48,362 bases of DNA, taken from the NCBI GenBank assembly GCA_035294265.1, contig DATGLK010000065.1:1-48362 (forward strand), given 5' to 3'. Positions 28,707 through 38,296 of this stretch are shown here, piece by piece. How positions within the stretch are numbered: the stretch's first letter is position 1; the number at the start of each line of letters is the position of its first letter. Position numbers and translations under genes: made by a program. The notes under the pieces were generated by a model. The model did no database searches and was not told the origin of the DNA. It was given only the letters and a program-made list of their open reading frames with translations. This stretch comes from Candidatus Binataceae bacterium (GTDB lineage: Bacteria > Desulfobacterota > Binatia > Binatales > Binataceae).

Positions 28707-29793
28707 CCGCGGTGGCAGCGGAGCGAGGAGCGGCCGACACGGCCTGGCTGATCGCCTCGAAGGGATGGTCGGGATGGGCCTTGGCCAACGCGATGATACT
28801 GGCGATGGTGGCCCGCAAGTCGCCCTCATGCGCATGGTTAAGCGCGTCAAAGGCGTCCAGCCGATGAAAGTAGATTCGGTAGTTGATTATCACCGCGTTG
28901 TTGAGCGGCTGGCGATCGAGGTCGAAACGCTCCAGTCCCGAGAGCTGGGGGCGCAGGCGAGCGTAGTCGGCCTGGATGCTGGCAAAGAGCAGCTTACGCC
29001 GACGCAGCATTTGGGCCCGCGGCAGTTTGCTGGCGTACAGAAGAAGAAGACGAGCGACTTCCTGTTTGAGGAAAGCGGCAAAGGTCAGATCGCTTTGCAG
29101 CACCGCCCGCGCGGCAACCGCCTGCGGCGAGTTAGGCCCCTGGGTGAGTTCGAAAAAGCGCACCGCGCCGGCGTTACCGATCCAGCTCGCCGCTGACTCG
29201 TCGAACATCGCGTCGCCGGCCAGATAGTAGGTGCGATGAAACAGCTCGTGGATAATCACGCCGGCTAGCACCACCTGGTCCAGTCCCAGCAGGTTGGACA
29301 GCAGCGGGTCATCGAACCAGCCCAGGCTGGAAAAGGCCACCGCCGAGCGTACGAAGGTATCCAGCCCCTGCTCTTGCAAATCGGCGGCCGCGGCCTGCGC
29401 CGCGTGACGCGAGAAGAAGCCCTTGTAGGGCACGTCGCCCACAATCGGGAAATACCAGGTATGGGGCACGAGCTGGTCCGGCGGCGCCGCCATCAAGACC
29501 CAGGTCACGGCGGATTTGTCCACTGGCACCACACTGGAATAAGCCCCGCCGACATTGAGCCCCAGATTATCGCGGGCGAAATCGCGCACCGCCAGCACCA
29601 GTTTGAGTTTGGCGCGGATGTCGGGCGGCAGATCGGGCAGCTCCAGCACCTGCTCGATGGGCCGGCGCTTCCACAGCAGACGGACCTCTTCGTATGCGCC
29701 GTGCATCAGGTAGGGCACCTCGCAGCCGCCCAGCGCACCCGCCATTGCGAGCGCGGCGAGCAGGAGGGCGATCGCGCGCGGGCGTGCGCTCAC
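28696..29793 (-). CDS. Predicted aminopeptidase lipoprotein (HExxH zinc peptidase)
   Basis: A 365-residue predicted lipoprotein. The signal peptide ends in AGALGGC with the cysteine at residue 24. The zinc motif HELFH is at 182-186, and a third ligand glutamate is probably in FDESAA near 199, so this fits the gluzincin type. It matches the bacterial family annotated as predicted aminopeptidase (COG4324 type), whose role is not well known. It would act in the periplasm. The start is GTG 29793, overlapping the stop of the upstream ABC gene by four bases, so it is co-translated with the exporter. Confidence 0.75.
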   Translation of the reverse strand: MSARPRAIALLLAALAMAGALGGCEVPYLMHGAYEEVRLLWKRRPIEQVLELPDLPPDIRAKLKLVLAVRDFARDNLGLNVGGAYSSVVPVDKSAVTWVLMAAPPDQLVPHTWYFPIVGDVPYKGFFSRHAAQAAAADLQEQGLDTFVRSAVAFSSLGWFDDPLLSNLLGLDQVVLAGVIIHELFHRTYYLAGDAMFDESAASWIGNAGAVRFFELTQGPNSPQAVAARAVLQSDLTFAAFLKQEVARLLLLYASKLPRAQMLRRRKLLFASIQADYARLRPQLSGLERFDLDRQPLNNAVIINYRIYFHRLDAFDALNHAHEGDLRATIASIIALAKAHPDHPFEAISQAVSAAPRSAATAAIR

Positions 29794-31637
29794 CGATTCA
29801 GCCCGCTAGCGCGCTGGAGATCGAGCGCGCGCGAGTACTGCAATTCGAACAGCCGGTAGTAAAGGCCGCGGCGAGCCAGCAGTTCCTCGTGACTGCCACT
29901 CTCACGCAGCTCGCCGTGGCTCATCACCATGATGCGATCGGCACGCTCGATGGTGGACAAGCGATGGGCGATGATCAGGGCGGTGCGCCCTCGCAGCAGC
30001 GCATCCAGGGCAATCTGGATGCGTCGTTCGGTTTCGCTGTCAACGCTGGAGGTAGCCTCGTCCATCACCAGCACTGTGGGGTTGTAGACCAGGGCGCGGG
30101 CGAAGGAGAGCAATTGGCGCTGGCCGGCGGAGAGGTTGGAGCCGCGCTCGCGCAGCGGTTGGGCCAATTGCTCGGGCAGGGCCTCGACGAAATCCAGTGC
30201 CTGGGCTCGGCGCAAGGCCTGGCGCACCGCGGCCTCATCGAGCTCCTCGCGCCCCAGGCGCAGGTTGTCCAAAATGGTGCCCGAGAACATCTGCACATCC
30301 TGCTGAACCAGCCCAATGGTGCGGCGCAAGGCATGCAGCTCCCATTCGCGCACGTCCACGCCGTCAACCAAGATGCGCCCGCCGGTCACGTCATAGAAGC
30401 GGTTGAGCAGCTTGATGATCGTGGTCTTGCCCGCGCCGGTGGCCCCGACGATTGCCACCTTGCATCCAGGCTCGATCGTGAAGCTGAGGCCCTTGAGCAC
30501 CTCTTCGCCGGGCCGATAGGCGAAGCGTACGCGGTCGAACTCGATAAATCCCCGGCGCTGCGCCGGCGTTCGCGGGCGGGAGGGCGAGGCGATGGTCACC
30601 GGCTCACGCATCAGCAGCTCCAGTCGCTCGGCAGCGACCAGAGCCGATTGCAACACGGTGTATTTGGAGGAGACATCGCGCAGGGGGAGAAAGAACTTCT
30701 GGGCGTACTCGAAAAAAGCGATCAGGGTGCCCAGGCCGATTAGCCGATGCATCGCCTCGCCGCCACCCTTCCACAGGATAAGCCCGATAGTAATCGAGCT
30801 GACCGCTTCGATGGTGGCGAACAGCCCGGCTTCGTAAACGTTGGCGGTCATTTGGGCATTGCGACTTTTGAGGTTGAGCTGGTCGAATTCACGCCCGGTC
30901 TCCGCCTGGCGGGTAAAAAGCTGAACGATCGCCATCCCGCCAATCGCCTCGGACAGATAGGAATTGAGCGCGGCCAAGCGCTCGCGGATATCGCGATAGA
31001 CGTGGCGGGCGCGTACCTGAAAGAAACGCAGGATTAGGCTGAGCGGCCCGATCGCCACCATCGCCCACAACGCCAGGTGGCGGCTCAAAGTAAACATGAT
31101 AACCGCAATGCCGCTCAGGGTCAGCAGATCCATCAGCAGGGTCAGCGAGCCCGAGGCGAACATCTCGTTGATAGCGTCGATATCGGTGGTCATGCGACTA
31201 ACCAGACGGCCCACCGGGTTGTGGTCGAAAAAGGTCATCGGCAGCCGCTGGACGTGCTCAAATAGCGCTAGACGCAGATCGGACAGGCTATACTGAGCGA
31301 CCATCATGGTCAGGTAAAATTGGCCATAGAAGCTCAAAAAATCGCCGGTCAGCAGCAGGCTGTAAATTCCACCCATCACCAGCAGGCCATGGCCGGGGCC
31401 GGCCGCCGCTAGCAGGCGCGCCAGCCAGGCCGGAGCATGGGCCCCGGGCCGACGCGCCAGGAACAGGTCGACGGTGAGCTTGACCAGGTAGGGCTGGGAC
31501 AAACTCATCATGGTGTTGACCGGCATCAGCAGCAAAGACCATATGAAGGCCCCGCGGTATGGGCGCACGAAGCGCAGAATCCAGCCCAGCAAGCGCCAGT
31601 CGTGAGCCTCTAGCGGGGTTTGTTCCAACTCTTCCAT
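29790..31637 (-). CDS. ABC exporter half-transporter (second subunit)
   Basis: A 615-residue protein with an N-terminal six-helix membrane domain (about residues 30-320) and a nucleotide-binding domain: Walker A GATGAGKTT (398-406), signature LSAGQRQ (502-508), Walker B LVMDEA with catalytic Glu527, and the switch histidine in IIAHRLST. The signature is LSAGQ rather than LSGGQ. The first-subunit gene ends at its start codon, overlapping by one base (TGATG), so they most likely form a heterodimer like MdlA/MdlB or TM287/288. Substrates of such pairs include lipids and drugs; this one is unknown. Confidence 0.9.
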   Translation of the reverse strand: MEELEQTPLEAHDWRLLGWILRFVRPYRGAFIWSLLLMPVNTMMSLSQPYLVKLTVDLFLARRPGAHAPAWLARLLAAAGPGHGLLVMGGIYSLLLTGDFLSFYGQFYLTMMVAQYSLSDLRLALFEHVQRLPMTFFDHNPVGRLVSRMTTDIDAINEMFASGSLTLLMDLLTLSGIAVIMFTLSRHLALWAMVAIGPLSLILRFFQVRARHVYRDIRERLAALNSYLSEAIGGMAIVQLFTRQAETGREFDQLNLKSRNAQMTANVYEAGLFATIEAVSSITIGLILWKGGGEAMHRLIGLGTLIAFFEYAQKFFLPLRDVSSKYTVLQSALVAAERLELLMREPVTIASPSRPRTPAQRRGFIEFDRVRFAYRPGEEVLKGLSFTIEPGCKVAIVGATGAGKTTIIKLLNRFYDVTGGRILVDGVDVREWELHALRRTIGLVQQDVQMFSGTILDNLRLGREELDEAAVRQALRRAQALDFVEALPEQLAQPLRERGSNLSAGQRQLLSFARALVYNPTVLVMDEATSSVDSETERRIQIALDALLRGRTALIIAHRLSTIERADRIMVMSHGELRESGSHEELLARRGLYYRLFELQYSRALDLQRASGLNR

Positions 31638-33424
31638 CAGTAGGCGGCCAACTCCTCCTCCAGCAACTGGCGCCGGAACAACTCGGCGTATATTCCACCT
31701 TGCTCCATCAGACTTTGGTGTGTGCCGCGCTCGGCGATCCGACCCTGCTCCAGCACGATGATCAAATCGGCGTCGCGCACCGTGGAGGCGCGATGAGAGA
31801 CTACGACAGTGGTGCGATGGCGGCCGGGGGCGGCGGCCAGATTGTGCAGGACGTTGCGCTCGGTTTCGGTATCGACGCTGGCCAGAGCGTCGTCGAGGAC
31901 CAGGATGGGTGTGTCGTAAACCAGCGCGCGGGCGATAGTCACGCGCTGTTTCTGGCCACCCGAGAGCGCCATCCCGCGCTCGCCCACGATGGTCTGCAGC
32001 CCACGTGGCATCGCATTCAGATCGCTGCGCAGGCCGGCGACGTCGACTGCCTGTGACAAGGTCTCGGGTCCGGCCTCGATACGCCCGAAGGCGACGTTGT
32101 AGGCGATGGTCTGGGAGAACAAGTTGGCCTCCTGCGGCACTACGCCGACCACTCGGCGTAGCCGATTCAGCGGCAACTCGCGAATATCGCGGCCGTCGAT
32201 CAGCACTTCGCCCTGGGTCGGTTCCAGCATTCGCGTCAGCAGCTTGATCATGGTGCTTTTGCCCGCTCCGGTGCGGCCCACGATTGCAAGCTTGCTGCCG
32301 GCGGGCACCGCAACGTTGATATCGCGCAAGGCATAGGCCTGCCCGCCCTTGCCGTTACCCAGCCACGCAAAATAGCTGAAGGAGATGTTGCGCCATTCCA
32401 ACGCCCCCCTGATTTCGATCCTCTCCTCGGGCTCGACTTGGGCTGAGTTGATTCGGCCGTCGCTCAGGGCGGTCACTGCCCACGGCAGGGGCGCATCGAA
32501 AATCTGGTCGAGGCGGGCCAGCGAAGCGCGCCCGCGCTGGTAGATATTGATGAGATAGCTGAGCGACATCGTGGGCCAGGCCAGTTGTGCCAAATAACCC
32601 ATGAAAGCGACCAGGTCGCCTAGTGACATGCGATGGGCGATGACCTGCGAGCCGCCGTAGATCAGCACGATCATCGACGAGCTGGCTGCGGCCAGGCGCA
32701 CCAGCGGCGCCATTATGCCGCGCAGCCGGGCCAGAGCCAGCCCCTGCTCGTTGTATTCCTGGTTGATGCGGCGGAAGCGCGCGGCCTCGTGCTCTTCCAC
32801 GCAATAGGCCTTGATCACATGGATTCCGGCCAGGCTCTCCTGCACCTTGGCGCCGATCCGCCCCAAGCCCTCCTGAACCTGGAGATTGCGCACCATCAGC
32901 GAGCGGCTTATCCGGCGTACGATCGCAAACATGATCAGGTAGGGGGTAATCGAGGCCGCAGTCAGGCGAGGGTTGATCGAGACCATCAGGATCAAGGCGT
33001 AGATGTAATAAAGCGGGGCGTTGACCGCGCTGAGCAGCCCCATCCCGACCATCATGCGCAGGGCGTTGATGTCGTTGATCATGCGCGACATCAGGTCGCC
33101 GGTTTGAAAGCGCTCGAAGAATTGCGGTCCCAGCCACAGTAGCCGTGTGAAGAGATCCTTGCGGATTTCGTACTCGATATCGCGCCCGGCGTTGAAAATC
33201 ATGAAGCGCGAAAACCAGCGCACCACCCCCATCGTGGCCGCGGCCAGACCGATCAGCAGGGCGACTTTGGGCAGGCGCTCGTAATGGCCGGCCTGGATCG
33301 CGTTGATCCCGGAACGAAGCAGGGTGGGCACCGCCATCGCCAGCGTCGCGGTGCCGAAGGTGCAAAGCATGCCAATGGCGTAGCGCAGCCAGAACCGGCG
33401 CAAATAGCCGAGCAAGCGCCTCAT
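31637..33424 (-). CDS. ABC exporter half-transporter (first subunit, degenerate ATP site)
   Basis: A 595-residue half-transporter: membrane domain 1-310, then Walker A GRTGAGKST (383-391), signature LSGGQ (487-491) and Walker B ILVLDDA. Asp512 stands where the catalytic glutamate normally is, as in the MdlA/TM287 type. In a heterodimer this makes one ATP site non-hydrolytic. The switch histidine is kept (VVSHRAST). The gene opens the set exporter-exporter-peptidase and lies 56 bases downstream of the glycosyltransferase stop on the same strand. Confidence 0.9.
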   Translation of the reverse strand: MRRLLGYLRRFWLRYAIGMLCTFGTATLAMAVPTLLRSGINAIQAGHYERLPKVALLIGLAAATMGVVRWFSRFMIFNAGRDIEYEIRKDLFTRLLWLGPQFFERFQTGDLMSRMINDINALRMMVGMGLLSAVNAPLYYIYALILMVSINPRLTAASITPYLIMFAIVRRISRSLMVRNLQVQEGLGRIGAKVQESLAGIHVIKAYCVEEHEAARFRRINQEYNEQGLALARLRGIMAPLVRLAAASSSMIVLIYGGSQVIAHRMSLGDLVAFMGYLAQLAWPTMSLSYLINIYQRGRASLARLDQIFDAPLPWAVTALSDGRINSAQVEPEERIEIRGALEWRNISFSYFAWLGNGKGGQAYALRDINVAVPAGSKLAIVGRTGAGKSTMIKLLTRMLEPTQGEVLIDGRDIRELPLNRLRRVVGVVPQEANLFSQTIAYNVAFGRIEAGPETLSQAVDVAGLRSDLNAMPRGLQTIVGERGMALSGGQKQRVTIARALVYDTPILVLDDALASVDTETERNVLHNLAAAPGRHRTTVVVSHRASTVRDADLIIVLEQGRIAERGTHQSLMEQGGIYAELFRRQLLEEELAAY

Positions 33425-33480
33425 GGTGGGGCTAAGTTAGCAGGTTTGCCCGGTCAAGGAAGTCACTGGAGCAATCAGGG

Positions 33481-34245
33481 CTAGCGGCCGCGGCGAGTCG
33501 CCAGCCGCCGCTCGTAGAGCTTGGCGTATTTGAGGAAGACGTAAAACGCTGCGGCCATCGAAGCGTATAGGCCTCGCCCGCCACCCCCGATCCCTCCGCG
33601 TAAAAAGTAAAAGTTGAAAAAGCGCCACAGCGGATGGGTCAGCATCCGCACGCTGGTCAGTGCGCCGGGGCGACCCTGCTGGGCCGCGCGCGAAGTTAGG
33701 CGGTTGATCGAAGCCACGTGATCGGCCACGTCGACGTAGCTGAAATGCAGGATGGGCGCGCGCAGGCGGGCCACTCTGCCCGCGACTTCGACCCGATCGT
33801 GCGGATCGACGCCCCCGATATGCGCGCGGTCGCGCCGAAATAGCCGGATCGGCCAATCCGGATAGAGTCGGCCGGTGAAGTAATGACCCAAATGATACAG
33901 GATGCGATGGATGCGATAGCCGTCGGCCGTGGCGCCGGCGGCCAAGGTCGTGGCGATCTCTTGACCCAAGGCAAAAGTAGCCTGTTCGTCGGAATCCAGC
34001 AGCAGGACCCACGGCTGGGTGGCTTGTTCCAAGGCGAATTGCTTTTGCGCGACGTAACCCGCCCAGGGCCGCTTGAACACGCGCGCTCCGGCGGCTTGAG
34101 CCAGTTCCGCGGTGCGATCGGTGGAGAGTGAATCGACCACGATGCGCTCCGCGCAAAAGCTGGCGCTGGCCAAGCACTGGCCGATTAACCGCTCGTTGTT
34201 GAACGAAGTGACGATCAGGCTTATCGCCTGCTCCGACCTCGCCAC
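33481..34245 (-). CDS. Family 2 glycosyltransferase (WaaE-like)
   Basis: A 254-residue protein with the GT-A fold pattern: ISLIVTSFNNERLIGQCLAS, VVDSLSTDRTAELA, WVLLLDSDEQ (the acidic metal site) and a later WPIRLFRRDRAHIGG. The family includes the lipopolysaccharide core beta-1,4-glucosyltransferase WaaE. It is probably cytoplasmic or membrane-associated, with a hydrophobic tail segment (ASMAAAFYVFLKYAKLYERR). It starts at GTG 34245, directly after the TAA of the exonuclease gene. The ABC exporter downstream suggests a link to envelope sugar or lipid synthesis, which is an inference. Confidence 0.85.
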   Translation of the reverse strand: MARSEQAISLIVTSFNNERLIGQCLASASFCAERIVVDSLSTDRTAELAQAAGARVFKRPWAGYVAQKQFALEQATQPWVLLLDSDEQATFALGQEIATTLAAGATADGYRIHRILYHLGHYFTGRLYPDWPIRLFRRDRAHIGGVDPHDRVEVAGRVARLRAPILHFSYVDVADHVASINRLTSRAAQQGRPGALTSVRMLTHPLWRFFNFYFLRGGIGGGGRGLYASMAAAFYVFLKYAKLYERRLATRRGR

Positions 34246-34950
34246 TTATCGAGCCTCCACCGGATCGAGTTGGGCCAGAAAATGGGAGGACAAAGCCAAC
34301 GCACGCTGATATTGGGAGTGGTCGAGATGGCCCCGCATCAGCTCCACCCGCAGGAAAAGAAAATAGGTCTGGATGACATCGCGCAGACAGTACTGGCGGA
34401 TCTCGACCATCCGGCCAGCCTCGTAAAGACTTTGAACTTGACCGCCATCCACCGTCCCCTTCCCCGGCAGACCGATGAGCTTGAGCGCCAAATCCAGTCC
34501 GCCCCGCAGCCCCACCGCACCGCCATTGGTAAGGAAATCCAGCAAGTCCAGGTGGCGGGGTTGATCGCCCCGGCGCTGGGCGAAATGGCGGGGCGCGCTG
34601 AGGCCCCAGCGTAAGGCTTGTAGTTCGAGCACCGGCAGGTCGAAGCGTGTCCCGTTGAAGGTCACCAGGAGGTCACCGGTGCGCTCGGCGCGATGCCAGA
34701 ACTCACGCACCATCGCTTCTTCACTGCCCGCCTCGGCCAGGCAGGTGACCGATTCCAGGACATGGTCAGCGTTGACCTCACCCCATCCGATCGCGATCGG
34801 GACGTGCAGCGAGATCGGAAAAAAACCGTTGCCGAGCTGATCGCGCATCTGGACGTAAGCTTGGTCTTCATTGGCCGCGTCAGCTCCGAAGACCGCCTTG
34901 AGCAAGGTCTTATCGATACGGGTTTCGATATCCAAGACGGCAAAACGCAT
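34246..34950 (-). CDS. PolB-like 3'-5' exonuclease domain protein
   Basis: A 234-residue protein of the predicted PolB-like exonuclease family. Seen: AVLDIET (exonuclease motif I), LVTFNGTRFDLPVLELQALR (motif II), the segment RHLDLLDFL with LALKLIGLPGK, and IRQYCLRDVIQTYFLFLR (motif III with the final aspartate). It is likely a stand-alone DEDD exonuclease acting on DNA or RNA. No polymerase part is present. It precedes the glycosyltransferase on the same strand and is separated from the Mrp gene by 161 bases in which I see nothing. Confidence 0.85.
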   Translation of the reverse strand: MRFAVLDIETRIDKTLLKAVFGADAANEDQAYVQMRDQLGNGFFPISLHVPIAIGWGEVNADHVLESVTCLAEAGSEEAMVREFWHRAERTGDLLVTFNGTRFDLPVLELQALRWGLSAPRHFAQRRGDQPRHLDLLDFLTNGGAVGLRGGLDLALKLIGLPGKGTVDGGQVQSLYEAGRMVEIRQYCLRDVIQTYFLFLRVELMRGHLDHSQYQRALALSSHFLAQLDPVEAR

Positions 34951-35111
34951 GGCTAATGTCCAATGGAGCTCAAGCAGGTAAGCCGATGTGCCTAACGGCG
35001 CAGATTCGAGCAGCGGGCAGAAAGAAGCGCCGCCCAGGCAAAAGGCTGCCGGCGCGCGACCGCCGCCAACCTTCGTGTGTCTGCAAGTGACTCGGGCCCA
35101 TGCGACAGCGC

Positions 35112-36173
35112 CTAATGCTGAGGCGTCGGGGCGTTGTTAATGCGCTGCCAGACCTGCTCGGCAATGGCGCGGAACTCTTGGCTGATAGGATGGCCAGGAT
35201 TGCTGGCTACCAGCGGGCGTGCCAAATCCGAGCCCTCGCGCAGCGCGGGCACCAGTGGTAGCTCGCCGAGCAAGGGCAGATTGAGTTCCGCGGCCATCCG
35301 CGCGCCGCCGCCGGAGCCGAAAAGCTGATGGCGATGGCCGCATTTGCCGCACAGGTAATAGCTCATGTTTTCGATGATGCCCAAGACTGGGGTCTGGACT
35401 TCGTTGAACATCGTCACGCCACGGCGTACGTCGAGCAGCGCGACTTCCTGTGGCGTGGTCACGATTACTCCACCATCGAGCGCCACGCGCTGAGTGATCG
35501 TAAGCTGGGCGTCGCCGGTGCCGGGGGGCAGGTCAAGCACCAGGCAATCCAGCTCGCCCCACTCCACGTTGAACAGGAACTCGGTCTCAAGCTTGGTCAC
35601 CATCGGGCCGCGCCAAATGACCGGCGCCTGGTCGCCTACGAACAGCGCCATTGAGATGTAGCGAATCCCATAACGCTGCAGGGGAATGATCCGACGCTGA
35701 GCGTCGACCTCAACCGCGTCGGCACCCAGCATCATCGCGGCGCTGGGGCCGTACACGTCGGCGTCCATCAGGCCGATGCGCAAGCCCATCCCGGCCAGTG
35801 CCAGGGCCAAGTTGACCGCCACGGTCGATTTGCCCACCCCACCCTTGCCGCTGGCAACCGCGATGACGTGGCTCACCCCGGGCACGCCGCGACGCGAGGC
35901 CATCGCTTCCTCGCGGCTGGGCGGCGGCGGCTTGGCGCTTTCAACCTCCACTCGAACCTGACCTGTGCCGTCCATCGCTTCGACCGTGCGCTTGACCGTC
36001 AGGGCGACTGCTTGGGCCAGCTCGGGATTACGGGAAATCGGGCCCATCGAGACGACTACCCCGGCGGAGCTGACCTCGATGTCCTTGATGAGGTTGAAAG
36101 AAACGATATCGCGCTCGAAGCCGGGGAATTTGACTGACTTCAGGCGAGTTAAGATTTCCTGTGGGCTGGGCAT
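35112..36173 (-). CDS. mrp: Mrp/ApbC-family iron-sulfur carrier ATPase
   Basis: A 353-residue protein with an N-terminal MIP18/DUF59-type domain (about residues 5-78: EILTRLKSVKFPGFERDIV), then the deviant P-loop SGKGGVGKST (108-117), DADVYGPSAAMML, DCLVLDLPPGTGDAQLT and the cysteine pair in CGKCGH. It carries and transfers [4Fe-4S] clusters in the cytoplasm. The ATG at 36173 has AAGGA directly upstream; five extra codons upstream are not convincing. It is transcribed away from the DUF4838 gene. Confidence 0.94.
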   Translation of the reverse strand: MPSPQEILTRLKSVKFPGFERDIVSFNLIKDIEVSSAGVVVSMGPISRNPELAQAVALTVKRTVEAMDGTGQVRVEVESAKPPPPSREEAMASRRGVPGVSHVIAVASGKGGVGKSTVAVNLALALAGMGLRIGLMDADVYGPSAAMMLGADAVEVDAQRRIIPLQRYGIRYISMALFVGDQAPVIWRGPMVTKLETEFLFNVEWGELDCLVLDLPPGTGDAQLTITQRVALDGGVIVTTPQEVALLDVRRGVTMFNEVQTPVLGIIENMSYYLCGKCGHRHQLFGSGGGARMAAELNLPLLGELPLVPALREGSDLARPLVASNPGHPISQEFRAIAEQVWQRINNAPTPQH

Positions 36174-36221
36174 TATCCTTCGCGTCAATGGGAAAGTGGC
36201 AGAACTCAGTAAATGGTATCA

Positions 36222-36241
36222 TTCGCGCCTAGGAGCGCGAA
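36222..36241. other. 7-bp inverted repeat between mrp and the DUF4838 gene
   Basis: TTCGCGC and GCGCGAA flank CTAGGA in the middle of a divergent intergenic region. It could be a repressor site or a small hairpin in one of the leaders. No promoter elements can be assigned with confidence. Confidence 0.3.
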
Positions 36242-36332
36242 ACCGTGGCGCGATGTACCAGTCAGCCTGAGAGTCGATTGCCAAGGAAGCTAACCACGCT
36301 CAAGCTAGGCCAGTAGATACGGTACGAGGGCG

Positions 36333-38162
36333 ATGACAAAAACGGAGCAGCGCAGTCCCGTGGCGATCCTCGTGCCCGAGGATGCCGGAGTGGTGCAAAA
36401 CCACGCCGCGGATGAACTGGCCCAAGGCTTGGCTTTGATGCTGGGTTGGGCGCCACGACGCGAGGTCGCGCCAATTGATGCGTCAACGCTGGCGATAGGG
36501 ACGCGGCCCGAAGCAAACGCCCCACGGGCGCCTGCTGATGGGTATGCGATTGAAGTCGCGGGCCAGACGCTGTGGCTGGTTGGTGCTGGGCCGCGTCAAT
36601 TACTGGATGCGGTGTGCGCACTGCTGCGCCGGCTGGGAGCGAGCTTCCCCTTGGGCGGCGCGCCGCGCTTTCCATCCATAGCCACGTCCGCCGCCGATGA
36701 GTGCCTACCCCCGGCCCTGCGTGAGGTTGGCGCGGTGCGCTGGGCCCCGCCATTCAACCGGCGCGCGCTGGTTTCCGACATCATGACTTGGCATTATGCC
36801 CAGGCCGACCGTTTGCAGGCCCATTTGGCTGACGATCGCGAGTTCATTCCCTGGATGGCGCGGTGCGGAATCAACGCCTTCTTTTACATTCGCCACGCCG
36901 TCGATAGCCGCTACCGGATCGAAGAACTGGAGCCTTTGATGGAGCGCTGGGGCGTGCAGATCGAGTATGGCGGCCATATCCTACAGCAATTGTTGCCGCG
37001 CGAACTTTTCGCGCACTGTCCGCAGCTTTTTCCCCAGGCGGCCGACGCGACCCGCAATCCGCGGGGCAATCTGTGTGTCTCTCAACCGCGCGCGCTGGAA
37101 CTGATCGGGACAAATGCGCGCGAGTACTTGCGGCCGCATCCCGATATTCGCCGTCTGCACATCTGGGGCGCCGACGTTTTCGCGGGGGCGTGGTGCGAAT
37201 GCGCGCAGTGCCGCGAGTTGGCGCCGCAAATCCAGTACATGCGCGCGGTCACGGCGATCGCTCAGGCCGCGGCGCCGGTAGAGGTCGCATACCTGGGCTA
37301 TCACGACACTTTGGAGCCGGTCCCAGGGCTCAATCCCCCCGACAACGTGTGGCTAGAATGGGCCCCGCGCGAGCGTTGCTATCGGCACGCGATCGACGAT
37401 CGCGACTGCCAGCGCAACGCTCGCTATTTCGAGGCTTTGCGCCGCTACCTGGATATCTTCGCCGGCCGCTGCCACGTCTTCGAGTACTATGCCGACGCCA
37501 TCCTGTTCGGCGGACTGAGCGTAGCGATGCCACGGACGATCGCCCGCGACTTACGCGCCTACCGGGCCCTGGGTATTCGCAGCATCTCGTGCCTGACCTT
37601 CGGTGCCTTCAGCGTGTTTGCCTATCCCGCCAACCTAATCGCCTTCGCCGAGCTGTCGGCCGATCTCGAAGCGCCCTCGACCCAGCTCCTGGCACGGGCC
37701 GCGGGCGAGCGGCATGGGTTATGTGCCCCACGGGCCGCGCAGGCCTATGCCGAAGTCGAGAATGCGACTCGCCTGACACTCGATTATGGCGACGTGATGC
37801 GCCCCTATGTGCCGGCGCAGCAGCGCGAGACGAAGCGGCGCGAGTTGGAAGCGGCGGCGATGGCGTTGCGCCGCGCCCGCGCGCTGGCGATTTCGTCAAA
37901 CGGAGATCCACTGATGGTGGCCGAGGCCCAGCTATGGGATTACGGCGCGACCACGCTCCAGGGCTTGGCCGAATTCCTGTGCGCGCTGCACACCGCGGAC
38001 CGCGCGCGCGGCGAAGCGGCAATCGCGCGACTAAGCGCGGCCCTGGGGCTCGTGCGTGCGATTCATGCCGATATCAAAGGTACCTGGGGGGCCTTCGACC
38101 TCGAGCGTTTCCATCAGATTTGGCTTAATCGGATGCAGCGCGAACTGGTCCAAACCAAATAG
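36333..38162 (+). CDS. DUF4838-type (glycoside-hydrolase-like) protein
   Basis: A 609-residue protein. The N-terminus (ILVPEDAGVVQNHAADELAQ, YAIEVAGQTLWLVGAGPRQL) resembles the carbohydrate-binding N-domain of alpha-glucuronidases. The central part (FNRRALVSDIMTWHYAQ, IPWMARCGINAFFYIRH) and LHIWGADVFAGAWCECAQCR fit DUF4838 proteins, which have a TIM-barrel-like domain with a C-x-C-x2-C motif. It has no signal peptide, so it is likely cytoplasmic. A role on a sugar acid or glycan is plausible but unproven. The ATG at 36333 follows GAGGG at short spacing. It stands alone, divergent from mrp. Confidence 0.65.
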   Translation: MTKTEQRSPVAILVPEDAGVVQNHAADELAQGLALMLGWAPRREVAPIDASTLAIGTRPEANAPRAPADGYAIEVAGQTLWLVGAGPRQLLDAVCALLRRLGASFPLGGAPRFPSIATSAADECLPPALREVGAVRWAPPFNRRALVSDIMTWHYAQADRLQAHLADDREFIPWMARCGINAFFYIRHAVDSRYRIEELEPLMERWGVQIEYGGHILQQLLPRELFAHCPQLFPQAADATRNPRGNLCVSQPRALELIGTNAREYLRPHPDIRRLHIWGADVFAGAWCECAQCRELAPQIQYMRAVTAIAQAAAPVEVAYLGYHDTLEPVPGLNPPDNVWLEWAPRERCYRHAIDDRDCQRNARYFEALRRYLDIFAGRCHVFEYYADAILFGGLSVAMPRTIARDLRAYRALGIRSISCLTFGAFSVFAYPANLIAFAELSADLEAPSTQLLARAAGERHGLCAPRAAQAYAEVENATRLTLDYGDVMRPYVPAQQRETKRRELEAAAMALRRARALAISSNGDPLMVAEAQLWDYGATTLQGLAEFLCALHTADRARGEAAIARLSAALGLVRAIHADIKGTWGAFDLERFHQIWLNRMQRELVQTK

Positions 38163-38296
38163 CTGGGCGGGTGCCTGATCAAGCAACAGAAGTCTTCCAA
38201 TCAACTCCGCGCGTCAAAGTTACTTACCCAGACGCAGGGCTGTGCCCACAGAATCAGGAGCCGGCGCACACTATTTGCGATAACCGTTGAGCCGGC

